From Candidatus Pacearchaeota archaeon (GTDB taxonomy: Archaea; Nanobdellota; Nanobdellia; Pacearchaeales; GW2011-AR1), in the NCBI GenBank assembly GCA_017608705.1, contig JAFCFJ010000002.1, forward strand, positions 1-45,743: 45,743 nucleotides of DNA. Reading direction: 5' to 3'. Positions within the stretch are counted from its first letter, which is position 1, and each line of letters opens with the position of its first letter. Shown piece after piece: positions 44,949 to 45,743 of the stretch. The notes under the pieces were generated by a model. It was not told the origin of the DNA. It saw nothing but the letters and a program-made list of their open reading frames with translations, and did not search any database. The translations under genes and the position numbers were made by a program.

Positions 44949-45743
44949 ATGGAACCAGAATTTTTTCTCTTTACCCTTGCCTTAATATGGATTATTGCAG
45001 CTGTTGTTCAGGATGTAAGACAGAGGGAAGTAGCTAATTGGCTTAATTATGGTCTCGTGCTCTTTGCATTTATCTTCCGTGTTTTCTATTCACTTCTCCA
45101 TAGCAGTTTCTCGTTCTTGCTTTACGGCCTTGTTGGCTTTGGTATTTTCTTTGTTCTTGCTTATCTTTTCTACTATTGTCATGTGTTTGCTGGTGGCGAC
45201 GCAAAACTTTTTATGGCTCTGGGCATGGTCCTGCCAACTGCAAGAAGCTTGACTGAAAATATTTTTCTTCTCGCTGTGTTTGTCTTTTTGCTTTTTGTTG
45301 CTGGCTCTATTTATGGCTTTGTCTATTCAGCACTTCTCGTGATGCTGAAACCAAAAAAATTTTCGCAAGAATTTTTAAAGCTAGCGAGGCAACGGCGATG
45401 GAAAGCCAACATTATTCTTGCGGTTGTGTTTGCATTGATACTCTCTGCACTAGCTTTTCTAACAGATATCGCACTGCTTTTTATGCTTGCCGCCCTTATT
45501 CTTGCATTTCCTTTCCTATATCTTTATGCCAAGGCCATCGAGGAAGCATGCATGGTTAAAAGTATAAAAACGAGAGCATTGCGAGAAGGAGACTGGCTTT
45601 ATCAACCAGTTAAGCTTGGTAAAACACTAATAAAGCCAAGATGGGAAGGTCTTAGCGTGGAAGAAATAAAGCTTTTACAACGTTACAAGCGAAGAGTTAA
45701 GATAAAGGAAGGAATGCCGTTCACAGTTGCTTTCCTTATAGCC
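44949..45743 (+). CDS. Prepilin peptidase-like A24 membrane protease (partial, runs off right edge; not in ORF track)
   Basis: MEPEFFLFTLALIWIIAAVVQDVRQREVANWLNYG... and HVFAGGDAKLFMALGMVLP: D-x-R-xx-x-V-x-N-x-L and GGDAK aspartic protease motifs. Confidence 0.88.
   Translation, partial: MEPEFFLFTLALIWIIAAVVQDVRQREVANWLNYGLVLFAFIFRVFYSLLHSSFSFLLYGLVGFGIFFVLAYLFYYCHVFAGGDAKLFMALGMVLPTARSLTENIFLLAVFVFLLFVAGSIYGFVYSALLVMLKPKKFSQEFLKLARQRRWKANIILAVVFALILSALAFLTDIALLFMLAALILAFPFLYLYAKAIEEACMVKSIKTRALREGDWLYQPVKLGKTLIKPRWEGLSVEEIKLLQRYKRRVKIKEGMPFTVAFLIA

Overview
Archaeal chromosomal window. Gene content and families suggest a DPANN-type archaeon; this is inference, not a database result. From left to right: (i) an unlisted minus-strand gene (1-500) with TCGACA repeats and a (GACA)n tetranucleotide microsatellite, followed by a small frame-disrupted gene; (ii) Lhr-like helicase, PRPP synthetase, a phosphoesterase and tRNA-Ser(CGA); (iii) a replication locus made of an AT-rich tract flanked by inverted ORB-like elements, directly upstream of orc1/cdc6, DP1 and DP2 (PolD, with a terminal PIP box); (iv) membrane proteins, a TctA-family permease, a TGS-type GTPase, an AbrB/PhoU regulator and an ARPP-1-like protein; (v) a compact [NiFe]-hydrogenase cluster (hypA, hypC, DUF6390-like, maturation protease, large and small subunits) with no electron-transfer subunits beside it; (vi) Dph6, an M16 peptidase, an arginase-family enzyme, ThpR, a Hef helicase/nuclease locus that is split and damaged, and TruD; (vii) three tandem paralogous membrane proteins, two coiled-coil proteins and a Na+/H+ antiporter; (viii) a large type IV pilus-like cluster (ATPase, TadC, about ten small single-TM proteins with class-III-signal-like N-termini, prepilin peptidase). 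The observations most worth follow-up are the candidate phase-variable gene at the left edge, the candidate origin, the pseudopilin-rich T4P-like cluster, the tandem membrane paralogs, and a recurring pattern of short out-of-frame lesions in several genes. No CRISPR, transposon, rRNA or intein was seen.
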